Source: Sipunculus nudus (Eukaryota; Annelida; Sipuncula; Golfingiida; Sipunculidae). Taken from it: DNA of 64,000 nucleotides. Below, piece by piece: positions 11,893-25,655 of the stretch (positions are counted from its first letter, which is position 1; every line of letters starts with the position of its first letter). The stretch lies in contig CM049310.1 of NCBI GenBank assembly GCA_026874595.1, positions 37,337,558 to 37,401,557 on the forward strand, read 5' to 3'. The position numbers were made by a program, and so were the translations under genes. The notes beneath the pieces are model-generated. The model was not told where the DNA came from. It did no database searches and saw only the letters and a program-made list of their open reading frames with translations.

Positions 11893-12021
11893 AAAACGAC
11901 TCAAACATTAAGTTTAACATGATCACCAAGATGGTCAAAAGATCTGTCCGATTATGGGGTAAGCATTTTCATATTAAGCAGAAGTACGCCATAATGCCAT
12001 TCCTTGTGCTAAACCCTATAA

Positions 12022-12073
12022 TTAATTAGAATAAATTACATATCCTTTAATTAGAATAAATTACATATCCTTT
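12022..12073. repeat. 26-bp direct duplication
   Basis: The unit TAATTAGAATAAATTACATA-TCCTTT occurs twice head to tail with no divergence, so it is a recent local duplication. Confidence 0.9.
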
Positions 12074-12876
12074 CTGAATGACATAAGGTTTTCCGCTTAA
12101 GTTATTACAATCACCCGAGGCTTGACAGCGGCTACTTCATCTAATGTACAGCAGAAATTTTTAAGTTACTGGTTAACTGCTACAAGGAAGAGCTTGTCCG
12201 AGCTGGTCATAGGCTCCCAAAACTAGGCCTACTGGTGGACAAAGTCCCATCGCTAATCTCACTTTGAGGGTAAGTATAGGCCAAAAGGGTCATTTTTTAA
12301 AGTCTAGAGGAGCCTTATGTGCGATAGGTGAATAGTGGGCTAGTCCACGACTATGAAAGAGGGGTGTATATGCGCAAGGTTAGATGGAATATCCTACAAT
12401 GTGAACAAGATGCAGCCACGCCAACAGGCAGCTAAAATGATACCTAGTGACAACTAGTGTTCAATCAATAAAACAAAATACCCCCGAAAGATTTGTGCTT
12501 GCCATGAATTTTCTTTTAATATCTTGAGACGGTTTATAGACAAATGTTATGTATTATACTACAGCAAATACGTAATTCAACACGAAAAAGTTAAACAGGA
12601 AAAATTAATTTAGTTTAAAGTGTAAACTCAAGGTGGAAATTCTACGTTCTATAGTATCTTTATCATGCTATATATTTATCTTGTTTTTGTCAGCATTTTA
12701 TCTGAATTTATATGTTTTGAAGTACATCATTAAACTTTCAGAATATAAATCAGTTAATCTTTTCATTTGACCTTTTACATTTCTAGATATTATAATTTTC
12801 ATTATTATTACTTTGATTACTGCGATAAATAAGTGTATCTGGTAACTGGTACACGTCGCAATAGCGAAGCAACGAA

Positions 12877-12882
12877 TTTAAT
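12877..12882 (-). terminator. Possible polyA signal (ATTAAA) of the astacin gene
   Basis: ATTAAA on the minus strand, about 40 bases after the TAA of the last exon. It is the first hexamer of this type downstream; in AT-rich DNA this is only suggestive. Confidence 0.35.
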
Positions 12883-12922
12883 TTATAGGCAAACAAGATT
12901 TACATTTCAGAATTGATCAAAC

Positions 12923-13122
12923 TTACTGTGTATAAAATCTCCCGACGAAAATTAGGTACGTATCAGTACTGGTACACACTCGGTCACATGATCTCAGCTG
13001 AGAACCGCCGAGACTTCCGGTACAAGGGGCACCATCGCAAATCCGTTGTCTCGTCTGATAACTGCAGCCGCCGCAGGAACACTGGTGGCCCTTACACGCG
13101 CTCCACTCTCCCCAGATCCACG
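12923..13122 (-). CDS. Astacin exon 13: TSP1 domain and C-terminus
   Basis: 66 codons plus [29 protein letters not shown] and RSCDRVC form a thrombospondin type-1 repeat with the layered Trp-Arg pattern. It carries eight cysteines (C555 onward), two more than the common six, with the extra pair in CKGHQC. A short tail, [16 protein letters not shown], follows. Acceptor after a T-run (TTTTTTTAG). It fits as the terminal exon, though a further exon after a cryptic donor (GTACCT) cannot be excluded. Confidence 0.85.
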
Positions 13123-14479
13123 CTAAAAAAAGATTAATAACTTCTGCTATCTGTAGATTGGGAATGAGCTGCAGGCCTACTTTTTACTTGTTTGCGTAAC
13201 AGGCCCTTAGATGTAGAGTTTACAGTGTAAAGTTAGGTCAGATCTGACTAAAGTGGTTCAAGTCAGGATATTCGACGTTTAACGTGATGACATGCAACAA
13301 CGCATGATACACTAAATAGTAGCTAAATGTTCAATATGTATGGAAATATTGGCAATTAATCTCGAGAAAATAAGAATCGCCATCGGCGCTTGTTTACAGT
13401 CTGGCAAGGCATGCTGGGAAGGCTTTGGAAGGCCTATCCTTAACCCTTAGGCGACGACGGTTATGGGGACCCGTTGGGGTTGTTTCGAATCAAAGTCGAA
13501 ATTCTTCCCGACAGGCATTCAGACTCCATGGAGGTTGAAGGTTCAGGCCACTTGGGAACAACAGATTGAGAGGAAACCTGTCAATATGGCTTTCTCATCC
13601 ATCCAAGCAGACCATTTCGTCCTCATTGTTATTTCGTCCACTTTTATTCACTATTATTTTAGCAACCAGGCTCTAGTCCACATGTTGTTTATAATCTATT
13701 TTATTTCACGTCCAAAATTACTTCTTTTTTTCTTATTTTGTTTCATAATTATGATTTACAGACAAGATATCTGCTCTTCTCAGTCTTACAAATTATCGTT
13801 ACTCAAAACAAAAAAAAAAAAAAAAATGCCCAGGAAATCCATATTTTACGGCCTGTTCACTTGCTCAGAGCCTTAATTGTAGCTCATTTTGAAGGATTGC
13901 CAATGGTTGTGCCAGCTAAATTTCAATATGTCTTCATCCGGATCCATAAATATTCTTCATATCAAGCTATGAGTAAAATCTAAACAGCGCATTAATTTGT
14001 TTTATTAATTATTAACCCGGTACAATGGGTATTAAATCTCATGCACGATCTTATAATAGTTGTTCACGAAAATGTTCACATAGTCTCATATCGTCTCCTG
14101 CTAATATCATGTATAATGAGTAGTTTATAGTCTTACATGGTGAGGTGGGCCGTGGTTCTACTGTGGTAGTAGGTGTGGTGGTAACTGTAGTTGTCTGTGT
14201 GGTCGTGGACTGGGTTGTCGTCGTTGGTTGTGGGATGGTTGTGGTGGGAGAGGCAGTGGACGGGGCCGTGGTTGGCCATCTGGTGGTAGTAGTGGGAACC
14301 TCTGCAGGTGGACCACCGTTCACTGGTTCTGCATTAATAAAAAATGTTAAACAGCCAGATAACCAGATAGTTGGAGGAATAGAAAGCTGATTAATTAAAA
14401 TTATCATTTATAAATCTGAAAAATTCTAAAATACAAGGGATAAAGTGAAAAACTCTATTGCATTAGATTCAATAGTTTT

Positions 14480-14535
<56 letters not shown>

Positions 14536-17500
14536 AATGTTGAAAGATAATAAATAATTTTTCTGTACTTTGAATACAGAGGTAGAATTATCATTGTACA
14601 TTAAATACCCATTTACCGCAGAACAGTCCTAAGAATTATCCGAACAAGCATAAAATGAAATGTTCTTACCATATTCAGAATACAGAATTATACAAATAAG
14701 GTATAAATTCAATTATCGGAACATCGAATATTATACATTTAAGTTTTACAGTTATACATTATAATATGACACTAGATTCCATTATCGGAAAATCGAATAT
14801 TAGTCATTTAATATTTACAGTGAAACACTATATTTGACACACATTGTACAATGGGTAATTTAACAATAATAAATAATGTTATCATCGCTTGATGATTAAC
14901 AACCGGTTTAATGACTTATTCGAACACATCCTTTGTTCCTACAGATGTCTAGATAATCAACGATCTACTTGTATTTTGTATTCAAGTGATACCGTTACCT
15001 GCTACTAGCCTCGCCCTGAATCCACGCCTGGCGGTGGACCACTGTGTGCTGTAGTTTGCCCTGAACGCTAGCACCATTTTCTCTGTCTGCGAAATGATTG
15101 GTTCCTTTGGAGCTCTGTAGTCACACAGTCTAAAAATACACAAAACCTTCTCTCAGGCATCCGATAATGACGGCAAGGCAATACGCCACTTGGTGTCAAC
15201 CAGAGCAACTATAAAGCCAAACGTTCACGAAAACCTCACGTTGTGGCCGATACAAATATCGCATTTTCACAGTTGTCATTGTGTCATAATAAAAGGCAAA
15301 CTTATTATTATAATAATTTGTGTGTAATTTAATTTACAACGATACGAGGAAGCTTGTTTTAATCATGTGTAATATTTATTTCTGAAGAAAATTGCACGGC
15401 AGTGTTATTACTGTAGCTATACCAGTAGGGCCACGATACGTACAACATATATTCCACATTTTACTCTGTTTGTGCACTGCATCAACAAAACATGGCTCCG
15501 ACAATTAGGTTGTCCCTTGGCAATAGTCACTATGTTAGTATACACAGTGGGCAAGAAAATTTCATTTAATTGTTCATAAAATACCTTGGTCCGGGGCGGC
15601 CCAGATCTTTGGTGTAACGGACCTCTAACCAATGGAAGCACGTGGTAAGCTGGTGGGCGTACATGCCAAAGGCGCCTTCAAACGTTAGTCGTACTCGGTG
15701 GTATCTCGGAGCCTGAAATACCATCATGCATTACCGTCACGTGATCAGGGGAAAAGGAAAATACAGGAAAAGGAACCGATATAAATAATGAAATAAACGT
15801 TTTCTATATGTTTAAAGTAAAAGGATTCCCATTGGATCTTAAAGACAACGTTTAAATTAGCAAAATATCCAATGTTTTAAACTGAACGGTATTTACTTGA
15901 TTCATTTACGGGTTGCGTTTTGTGCAAAAGAGTGTATTTATCGGAAATTTATTTAAAGGAAAATTCATTAATATATATTTTCAAATAAGAAAATATGTTA
16001 AGTTGCTGTTTATCCATGATATTTGTTTGTACAATAGGTCCTTATTTGAAAGAACAGGCAATCCGCCACCTGATATTAAACAGATATTAAACTTATAATA
16101 TACTCATCCATTCAGACACACTACCATTTAGGTCACATCATTATATAATGGTAAAATCCATCATTATATAATGGCAATATAGAATACCTGTATCATCCAG
16201 TTGCATTCGTCGAAGTTGTCGTAACTGTTAGGGTAGTTGGGTGACTGGATGTATTTTGGAGCATAGCTCGGCAATTCAATGAGCCCACCACAATCTAATG
16301 ATATAAAATAAATTGTAATTAAGTACAGGGAACTATTAAAGGTTTTGTTTCAGGAATTATTTCGGTATTTCGTTTATGAAAGAAATGACTTCAATCAAAA
16401 ATCATATTCCAATACATCTGTCAAACCCACATTGTTCAAGTTACATTTGTCCATTTAACAGTTTTCTAACAGATCTTTGTAATTAACCACTACACTCACA
16501 GTCCTTAGCATTTCACTTTGCCGTTAAAATATTAGATTGTATTAATATCAAAGGGTGGGACATGGGCAACGATTCTCAGGGGACTTGGTCTGTAGCAAAG
16601 AGGCGTATCCTATATTCAAATGGGGTCAACAGAAAGTTCGGACTGAATACTACACTGACTGCTTTTGGATTCTCCGACTCCGTCGCAGTATCTGCCGCCC
16701 AACCCCTCGGGGCAGCGGCAACGTCCGCAGTCTATCGGATCTTGATAGCCGCCATTTTGACATTGAAATGGTAAACGTGTCCGGCATGTAGCTGATGAAA
16801 AGATAAAATAAACACCTTGCATGAATATGTCATTGGATATTTCTGTCATGACTCATAAAAAACGGGAAAATGCCTCGATTACTTTGTTAACGTAATGTTG
16901 AGATAAATGAACTGTTAGAATTTATATATTAATCTTTATTTTATTTCTGAATGTATCAGGCCTCCCGGAGGAGATGAAAACAATGCCTCATGCGTTTCAA
17001 TCATACTGAATGCATTGACGAAAATCATTTTAAGCAGTACATCTTTGTAACTTATACTAGCTAGCTTTGTTTAAAATTCGTTTTGGAAAGCGGATAAGAA
17101 AATATCTTATCAATAAGGTTTTTTAGTTCAAGATAATAATTTGTTGCCCTATATAGGTCTGTGTTTGACTAACCATTGCAGTAGGCGAAGTTGACCAGCT
17201 TTGTGTCGTAGAACGAGAGGCCGGTTCTCTGTCCCATGCTCTTCTGATACAGCGGGTCATGAGCCTCCATGGTGTATTGGTTATTCTTAGATGCATCCTA
17301 CAAGTAAAGGTAAGGATTTAATTTAATAGTCACAACTACAAACTGATACGCAACTGGTTTCTCCCTGAGAGAATGTACGTGCTTGTCCAACAGTCTGTTA
17401 CCTCTATTTAGTCAGCGATTTAGCGTTCGGTTTGGGCTATGACAAGCCGGCTACCAGAAAGTTAGCTATTCGATAATCTCCCCCATTATTTCCAGACCCT

Positions 17501-20500
17501 GACTCCCATCCATAGGCGCAATTTGGTGAGCGACACCACACACACACACACATTTCTTTTACCAAGTCGACATTCCATGTTACATCTTACGCCCCACACT
17601 TTTCTGATTAAAATGATATAATTATGTAATTAAAATACAAGCTCTCACTGTCATCCGCAAAGTTAGAAGTTGTTAAACAAAAGTGGGTCTCAAGTGTCTT
17701 AAGTTCCTGCAGTTCCTCAGAAATTAATAAAATACCAAAATGACTGATGATATGACATGTTTTCTCCGTTTCCATGACATTGTGGTTCTCCCTCAAAGTA
17801 AACGCTCAACATGTTTACTTTCCCATGCATGTGACATTACCGTCAGGTTTGCTTTACCTTTGACGCGTAGTGCATGACGGACCCCATGTCGTAATCCACG
17901 CCGTGGTTTTCCGCTCCGTACATCGGTAGAAACTGAGATTGGTAGAACCCAATGTTTTCAAAGTTGACCCTGATGTGATCGTCCCGGTCAGGTCGCTGCT
18001 GCTCGTGCCAGAAACCCAACGCGTGGCCGATCTCGTGAACAGGGATACCGAACTGTCAACAAAATACAGCCAATTTTCGAATTGTTCTGATCATACACCT
18101 CCTGTAAATTACTGAAGCGGTTGTGTTTTGAATTCCATCAATGAGGAAGAAAAAAATTACATCCCAAACAAAATATCACATTTATCATACAAAATAAAGC
18201 TGATTATGTTTTTATTGCACGGTGGAATTATGTAAATGTTTTTGAAAATGATATATAATTGACAGAGGTTATGTGTTCTTATAACTAAACGTGTGTGTGC
18301 ATGTGTATATTCACCTCAGACAGACAGACGTCGGCCAGATTCAACATCTGTGGATTCAGTCTCGTCTTCCCGACGTAAGAGTAGCACCTGGAAACGAAAT
18401 GGTCAGATTCTTGCACGCCAAGTCAGTACATGAATGTATAAAATATTGACTCGCCCGTCCATTCATGTCCTACTTTAGCTATGCTCTGTGAGACGAACGA
18501 GTAATATTCAACAATATTCACAACACCAGTTGTTTCCATATATATTTATATGATAAGACATATTTGTGTAATTTAAGCAGCGTTTGAATTAAAGCAGACA
18601 TGCATATAAAATTTGGTATTGAATGTGATGTAGTTCTTGTTAAGTTGCAAAGGAAGGATTGCTTTGCGGTTCACACTTGGAAAAAAGGATCACAGGCTAA
18701 AACCGTGAACGTTTCGAACCTTAATTTAAACAGTTTTAAACAATAAAACCTTAATTTAAACAATTTTAAACAATGCCAGAATATTTTCCAGGTTTGATTA
18801 GTCAATGCGAAAAACCTAAAAATCTGGTATGCAGCATATACCTTTTACTGATCAAATTCAGATCCCAGTATTGCATTTCCTTTATATCTTTTTAGGTTAT
18901 TTTCCAAATTAACTAACCTCGGTGTACTCGTGCCTCATATACCTTATCTATCAACCAATATTTAAGTTCAAGGTACTTAACAATGAAAATTGTTGTTTTA
19001 TTTTAATATATACAATTTCAGCATAAATGTTTTATCTGTCCTCATAAACCAGTTGAGCGTTCATTTCTTCCTTTATACGTCATTCTGACAGTCTACAGTC
19101 TACCAGAATAACATACATACATACTGTAAAAAATACAAGATTTGGTAATATATATTGATCCAGCCAATAACTATGTCCCATATTTTTTTCAAAATTTTTA
19201 ATCCGTGATCCTTAATAAAGGTGACGGGATTCTTGTTATATACATGAGGTGCAGTTTATATGACATGTGTCCGTGAGTACGTACCCTCTGTTGTAGTTGG
19301 TCACCAGTATATGGCTGACAGGGATATAACTGTTCATGGATACCTCAATGAATCTCAGACATGTCTGGCCCTCCCAGTGTCTGAAAGCAGCTCGAATAAT
19401 TTCTCTCTCGCTAGGGCCTACAGAGTAAAAGAAATGTTCACAAAATTGAAGTTAAATTGTTTTCCCATATCTGTCTCTATAGAGAAAGGCTGCGCTTGTC
19501 ATTATATACCTATTGCCTGTAGTTTCACTAATTTTTCACTGATAGTATAAAAAGAATCGCTTTGCTAGTGCAAATTTCAGATTTTCAGACATATTTATAA
19601 TAAAATGCGATCATTAAATTCTATGTTAACAATCGTCGAGCGATGATTGTGAGCTTTCCCCCGGGCGCCAGAAACTGAGCGATAATGGGAATAGGCTATG
19701 TAACCTGCGACCTTTATCAATTCGCGTGTCTAAATAAATCATATACCTTCATAATTACTATATCTAAACATCTTTTATCCAGCTAAACCGATGATTGGTT
19801 CTTTTACATTCTTACTTTCCGCTAGAGCATGGTCTGGCGTTCCTTTGTAATCAAATGCAGTAGGTCATCTGTTTGATCATCGGTTATGCTAAACACAATG
19901 GCCGACAACAGCAGACTCTTGTTTCTGCTTTCTTTCACATCTAAGTAAAATTGAACCTTTCTCCGCCGAACAGCAGTTTTCCGACCGTTTATTTATCTAC
20001 ACTTTATTCGATAGTATTCGTTACAGGTTTTGAGTTATAGGGTTATCTGATTACGCCGAGGGCAAAACAGGAGGAAGATTTTTTTTCATTGATGAAGAAG
20101 TTAACCATGTGTTGCAAATATGTACTGATATATCACATTGGATCCATGTACCGAGTACCTATGACTAAACGTACATTAGTTGTTCATTAGCGCCATATAA
20201 GATGTTTTTTTTTCGTGGATTGATTCCATTTTTTTCTGGTTAACATATTATGGCTGCTTGAAATGTTTGCCCCTCAGAAAATATAACGCTTATACTTGCA
20301 TGTGCACAATCCCTGTAGAAAAAAGCAAGTATCATCTAAAATTAATACGTGTATGTCTTACTATGAGTGCCATCAAACTTGTAAGCTATGGGATTGGACC
20401 ATTTAGAATCAGGCATGGCCTCTAAGTCCAGAATCTTCCTCTTTTGGCGGTTGGTCTTCTTGTTTTCCATAAACTTTTTGGCGTTCCTAACAGCTACCGC

Positions 20501-21920
20501 CGCTTGTTCTGGCGTCAGCCAAACGCAACGGCCGAAAGACGTTGGGTCACCGTCAATCCCCTCATTGAGGATACTGCCATCTGTCGTCGAATCCTGGAAT
20601 TATGAATGAGTGACTATGTTTGTTATTTATACATGAGAACAATCATGCTGCAAATTTTCGTTGTAAATGTGTAGTGTAAATATTTGTACTTATAAAAACT
20701 AGATTCCGTAGAATCCTTGTCAAATGATTTTTACTAAGTTAGACGCGTATAGGAAATATACATTCCAATTAAAATATAAACAACTTATTTTACAAAAATA
20801 GCAAAATAGCCGATATCTTTTCCACGTCTTATATCACACGTGACATGGAACAAGAAAGTGGTCAGAGGCCACAACATCTGCAACAATCCTAACCAAGTTA
20901 TACAGCAACTCAGGAACTATTTATTAAGGTTCAACATTTCCATTCACTGGTTAGCTCTTTTTTGGCCTTGACAGGGAAAATTAAATAGCCGCGTGTAAAA
21001 ATGGAACGTCAGCCTTTGAATTTGCAGTTTATTTAATCAATTTATTAATATGTTCCCTTAATGAATTATCCTAAGCCTCCACGAAATTTCTTCAAAATCT
21101 GTTCTGTACTTTTTTGCCTAAGGTTTCTGACAGATAAACTAAATAACCAAAGGTAAAATGTAATACCTCACGCCATCTGGGGAAGGTATAAATATTAATA
21201 GGTTAAACCATGTCCAAACCCTAAAAAACAAGTCATATTTATTCCTGTTCTCATGTAAACCATGTCTATCTAAAAAATATGTACTCAAACAGAACAACTT
21301 GTGTGATTTCGTCATAAAGCAACAGGAGGAAATAAATAGATAAAGCTACCAAAAGTTTATATAAGGTCAAAGTTCAGAGTCAGCATTAAAGAACACTCTC
21401 TCAGGGGAGTTTGAATGCAAAGACACAGCCATGACCGGATCGTCTTACGTACGTGGTCTAAATGACAGATCGTCACGCAAGTGTCATTGGATCTAGAAAA
21501 GATTTAGGATGACGCTATTTGAACTGAAGGGCACCAGCTCTCTGGCCTTGGGTTTATGGTGCATGTGGGAGAGTGTTCTGTACATATGCCTGTAAAGTCG
21601 TCTTTTCTTTTTTTTTTATAAATTGTCTGAGACCTTAACTGAAACACTTAAATAGTTTGCTGATAGTCTGATCAGTAGTACGAGTGATTTCTGTCACCTG
21701 CTTTATAAATTATCCATATATAATTCATAAATAACTCTTAATTCATATAAAAGAAGCAAAAGCAATAAATGATTAGTTTTAGAAAAGTTAGTTAATACAC
21801 AGAATATCTAAATTTCGAAGATTTTATCTCGGCGACCTTGTTAGATTGAAGTTTCCGTTGCACACATATCCACAATAACAGGAATATATAGTTTGACCTG
21901 ATCATTTGCCACGCATCATT

Positions 21921-21980
<60 letters not shown>

Positions 21981-24900
21981 ATAGCATATATAAAATTAGT
22001 GTCCTCGAAACCTCGATCACCCCAGACCCATAGTATAAATTTCCAGTATTCGTGAAGGTGCGGGGGGGTTAGGGTTGGGGGGGGGCAATATCCTGAACGT
22101 GTGTCCTAAACACCGACAGACACATAAAACCCCTATTGATCAGGTATCAAACAGCCAAATGTAAACAAACCAGATAAGAAAATCCACAACAGTTGAGTAA
22201 TCACATAGTTCATGTCAGTGTGTATTTGTCAAATAATAACAGTGTACATATAACACTGAGAGGGTAGGTACATGTAGGCGCGATGTATATATTTTTATAG
22301 TATACCAGTGTCACCTTAAAGACGAGAGGTCAAGCCCTGACCTAAGTGACCTCGGTGATCTAAGGTCAATTAGCCTGACTTACGCCTTGTACATTTAATC
22401 ATTGTTTCCCAGAGATCATTACCTCGCGCGACCTCAGTTTAACCCGCCACAACCAAAAGATTAGCTTATTATCAGGTCACAAAGGACAACCTGCAAATAC
22501 GATTGTATGAAAGGAGATTCGTTCGTTAAGAATTCTGGCAGAGCACGGTGGTTTTTTCTACCGGTAGCGTATAGTGCTGTGCAAGGAACAATCGGTAAAC
22601 TGTATAATGCCTAGGCGGATCCGGGGTTAGTAGAGTGGGTAGAATCTGTAATCTCAGCCCTCCCCCCTCCCCCCTCCCGCCATGTTTCTCCCCCTTTTCT
22701 TCTATAATCAGACAACATGATATACAAATGATCTATCAGAACTATGCTCTTTTTAAATAATCATAGACCCTACTACGTCGAATCTTTAGCCTGGCTTACG
22801 TTGTAAGCCTCATTCCCCTGCATGCAGAGAAGGATACTGCGTCTTATCTTTAGCCATGACAATCACCCCTTGCTTCTTATGAGTACATGCTACTGTATTT
22901 AGAAGTATTACATTGGTCCCTCGCCGCTTGTCAGAACATAGCCAAAATATTTCTTAAAACGGTGCTTGTCAAAATATGGTCAGGATATTCCACAATAAAC
23001 GTGTCATTCGGATTCATTAATATTTCACAATATCAAGTATCATTATCAAGTGTTTATATTAGCACAGAAAATGACCAAATTTTTTCGGAGTGACTGCTTT
23101 ATTGTTTTGTAGGTTTTGAATATCTCTGCGTGGGTTCTGCCTTATTAAATGTCCTAGATTTATTATATGAATTTATAAATATTATATATAACTGACAAAC
23201 GGTCATATACCAGACAGTGGTTATGAGGCTGATTCATATATCATAATTTATCATCGATCCTCATTATCTATATTATACTTACCTATATTATCTATACACA
23301 CACAAATAGATAAATAAATAAATATATATAAATATTTATATATGTGGTAACATCAGAAACCTCCAGAAACTGTCAATACAGTATTAATATTTATATGTGG
23401 TTCTGATGAAAGTGATGATAATCATTTATATGTTAATATACGTATATATGCTTGAAAGACTGAGGTGCCCCGACTTGATTGCTAACGGATGTGCGTGCTT
23501 GTGTGTGTGTATACTGGCTTTGAAAAAAAATTGCGCTGTGTTATTGTACATCAAAATCCATGCAAGAACACCTTCTCTTTGCCCGACGGAAAATTTCCTC
23601 AAATAAAACTTGTCAATATATAATTAAATTATTCTATAATACACTTGCACTTTCCATACTGACTTTATGAGAGATATGCGTTCATTACATTTCATGAGAT
23701 TTGGCTGGCGCATTTGTATACGGGAAATGCATAATACAGACGTCTCTAACCTCCACACAGAGTAAATCAATGTAAAAGTTTTGCCACGACTTCTTTATTT
23801 AAAGTGGAGATTATATACGTCTTTGGCGGGTCCACGTGACTTTACACTCGTGTTCTTTTGACCTGACTGCCAGAACACAAAACTGTTGACCACTCCTATT
23901 GTTAAGTAGAGAAGCATTCCTTTTCCCGGTCTCCCACCAAAGAATTCACCCTGCGTTTGGGTCAAGTCATGTTTAAAGCTACCCAAATAGTCCCATTTCA
24001 TAGGATTACATCCCAGATTTGTATCCGCTCAATAACTGATCACATAACCTCGGTCGGTATAGTAGTTGCGATGAAAGTTTGCTACTTGCCATTGTTGTGG
24101 AGTTAGTTAATGTAAAAGGTCAGGCATGGAATTTTAATCTTACTCTTACGATAACATGTGGGGCTCTTTTGAAATAAAAGTTAACCATGTCACATAACAA
24201 AATACACTCCCGTTGCGTTTGCAATTTAGATGAATAGGGGCATCCCACTAATTGATATAAATTAACACCCACACACACGCAAATACACATGTAATATGTT
24301 GAATACGTAAGTAACATATGAATATGACATGCAGGTGACTTGTGGATGCATGTGTGTGTATGTGTGAGAGAGAGAGAAAGAGAGAGAGAGAGTACTCACG
24401 TTGGACGGGAACATATCTTGCATCTCTTGCATGGAGGTCCGGACCTTGTCCCACTCAGAGCAGTCCATTCCACGACAGTGCATGAATTCCGAAATGTCTC
24501 GCCCGTCATCTGGACGCCAATGTGGCGGAGGCTAAGATAAAGAGAATGCTCGAGAATGGTGACGTGCAAACGAAAGTAACAGAAGGAAAATTATTTATCA
24601 TAAAGAAGAACATAATTCTTATTCGTTTGTTTCAGAGTCCCTTGAGGAAGCTGCCTTTCTTGTTTAGCTACGTAGTGCAATTGTGGGTGAATATTTTATC
24701 AGTCTAAATACAAATCTGATTTGAAAGGGTCCGTTAATGGCGAAGTCTATAGTGTTTTCCTTTCGCAAATTTGTGTGTGTGTCAGAAATATATGTATAGG
24801 TCCCTGTGAAGTATTAAACAGAGTCACATTCTTCCCGCTCCGGACAATGAAAGATTGGAGTTATTTAGCGCAAAATTACCTGAGGACAAACTAAGCAGTT

Positions 24901-25599
24901 TGAAGAGCTGGTCATTCAGAAGGGTCGATCTTGACCAGTTGCCAAGTATTTTTAAAATGAATAGTTATCATGATATCAAAATCAAGAAGTACGTAAAAAT
25001 TATACAAAAATTATTGTGTATTTTTTAATTCCTTTTAACGGAAAGCAACAATTTCGCGATAAAATATATATACCACTGATATCCATACAAAACCTTTTGA
25101 ATTATTTAAAAGAAAAGACAAAAAAAAAAAAAAATAGAAAACAGAAATTATATGGGTGACTGTTTAACCCTTGTCCAATATTGTTCGGGAGGTATTTAGG
25201 CCTAACTACTCTTCCTTTACATATGTATAGTTGGAATCACCCCTGGTCACATGACCACGCCTAAACACCTGTACGATTGATCAATTTATTTGGAACCCTA
25301 AGTATGACAGATGCGTGTACAAATTCTTTAGGCAGCTAGTCCTAATTCTAAAGCAAGTTATATATACAGAGGTCTCTGAAATGCTTGGATATATATTGAA
25401 TTTGCTTCAGGGCGTTGCCTTTCTCCTCTATATATATGTATACTGCGCCTCCTTACTTATACCCTGTGTTCGTGTGACCCATCAATATAAACCTTTTATG
25501 TGTGATCCTATTTGACAATGTTCGCTGTAATACCGCAGTTTGGTCATGGACCTTGGTATACTTGTTCATTATAAGCGTATATTGTCTACGTGGGTTTGA

Positions 25600-25655
<56 letters not shown>

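Noticed and set aside
13463-13876. 137-codon plus-strand frame
   Set aside because: It crosses an A-run, has AT-driven composition, and shows no motif or splice support.
14145-14390. Val-rich plus-strand frame
   Set aside because: Antisense shadow of the Thr-rich exon 12 of the astacin gene.
16555-16791. Two overlapping plus-strand frames
   Set aside because: Antisense of the EGF exon; the minus strand has the six-cysteine pattern and splice sites.
19260-19550. 96-codon plus-strand frame
   Set aside because: Antisense of astacin exon 4 plus intron.
20388-20609. Plus-strand frame with a hydrophobic stretch
   Set aside because: Antisense of astacin exon 3.
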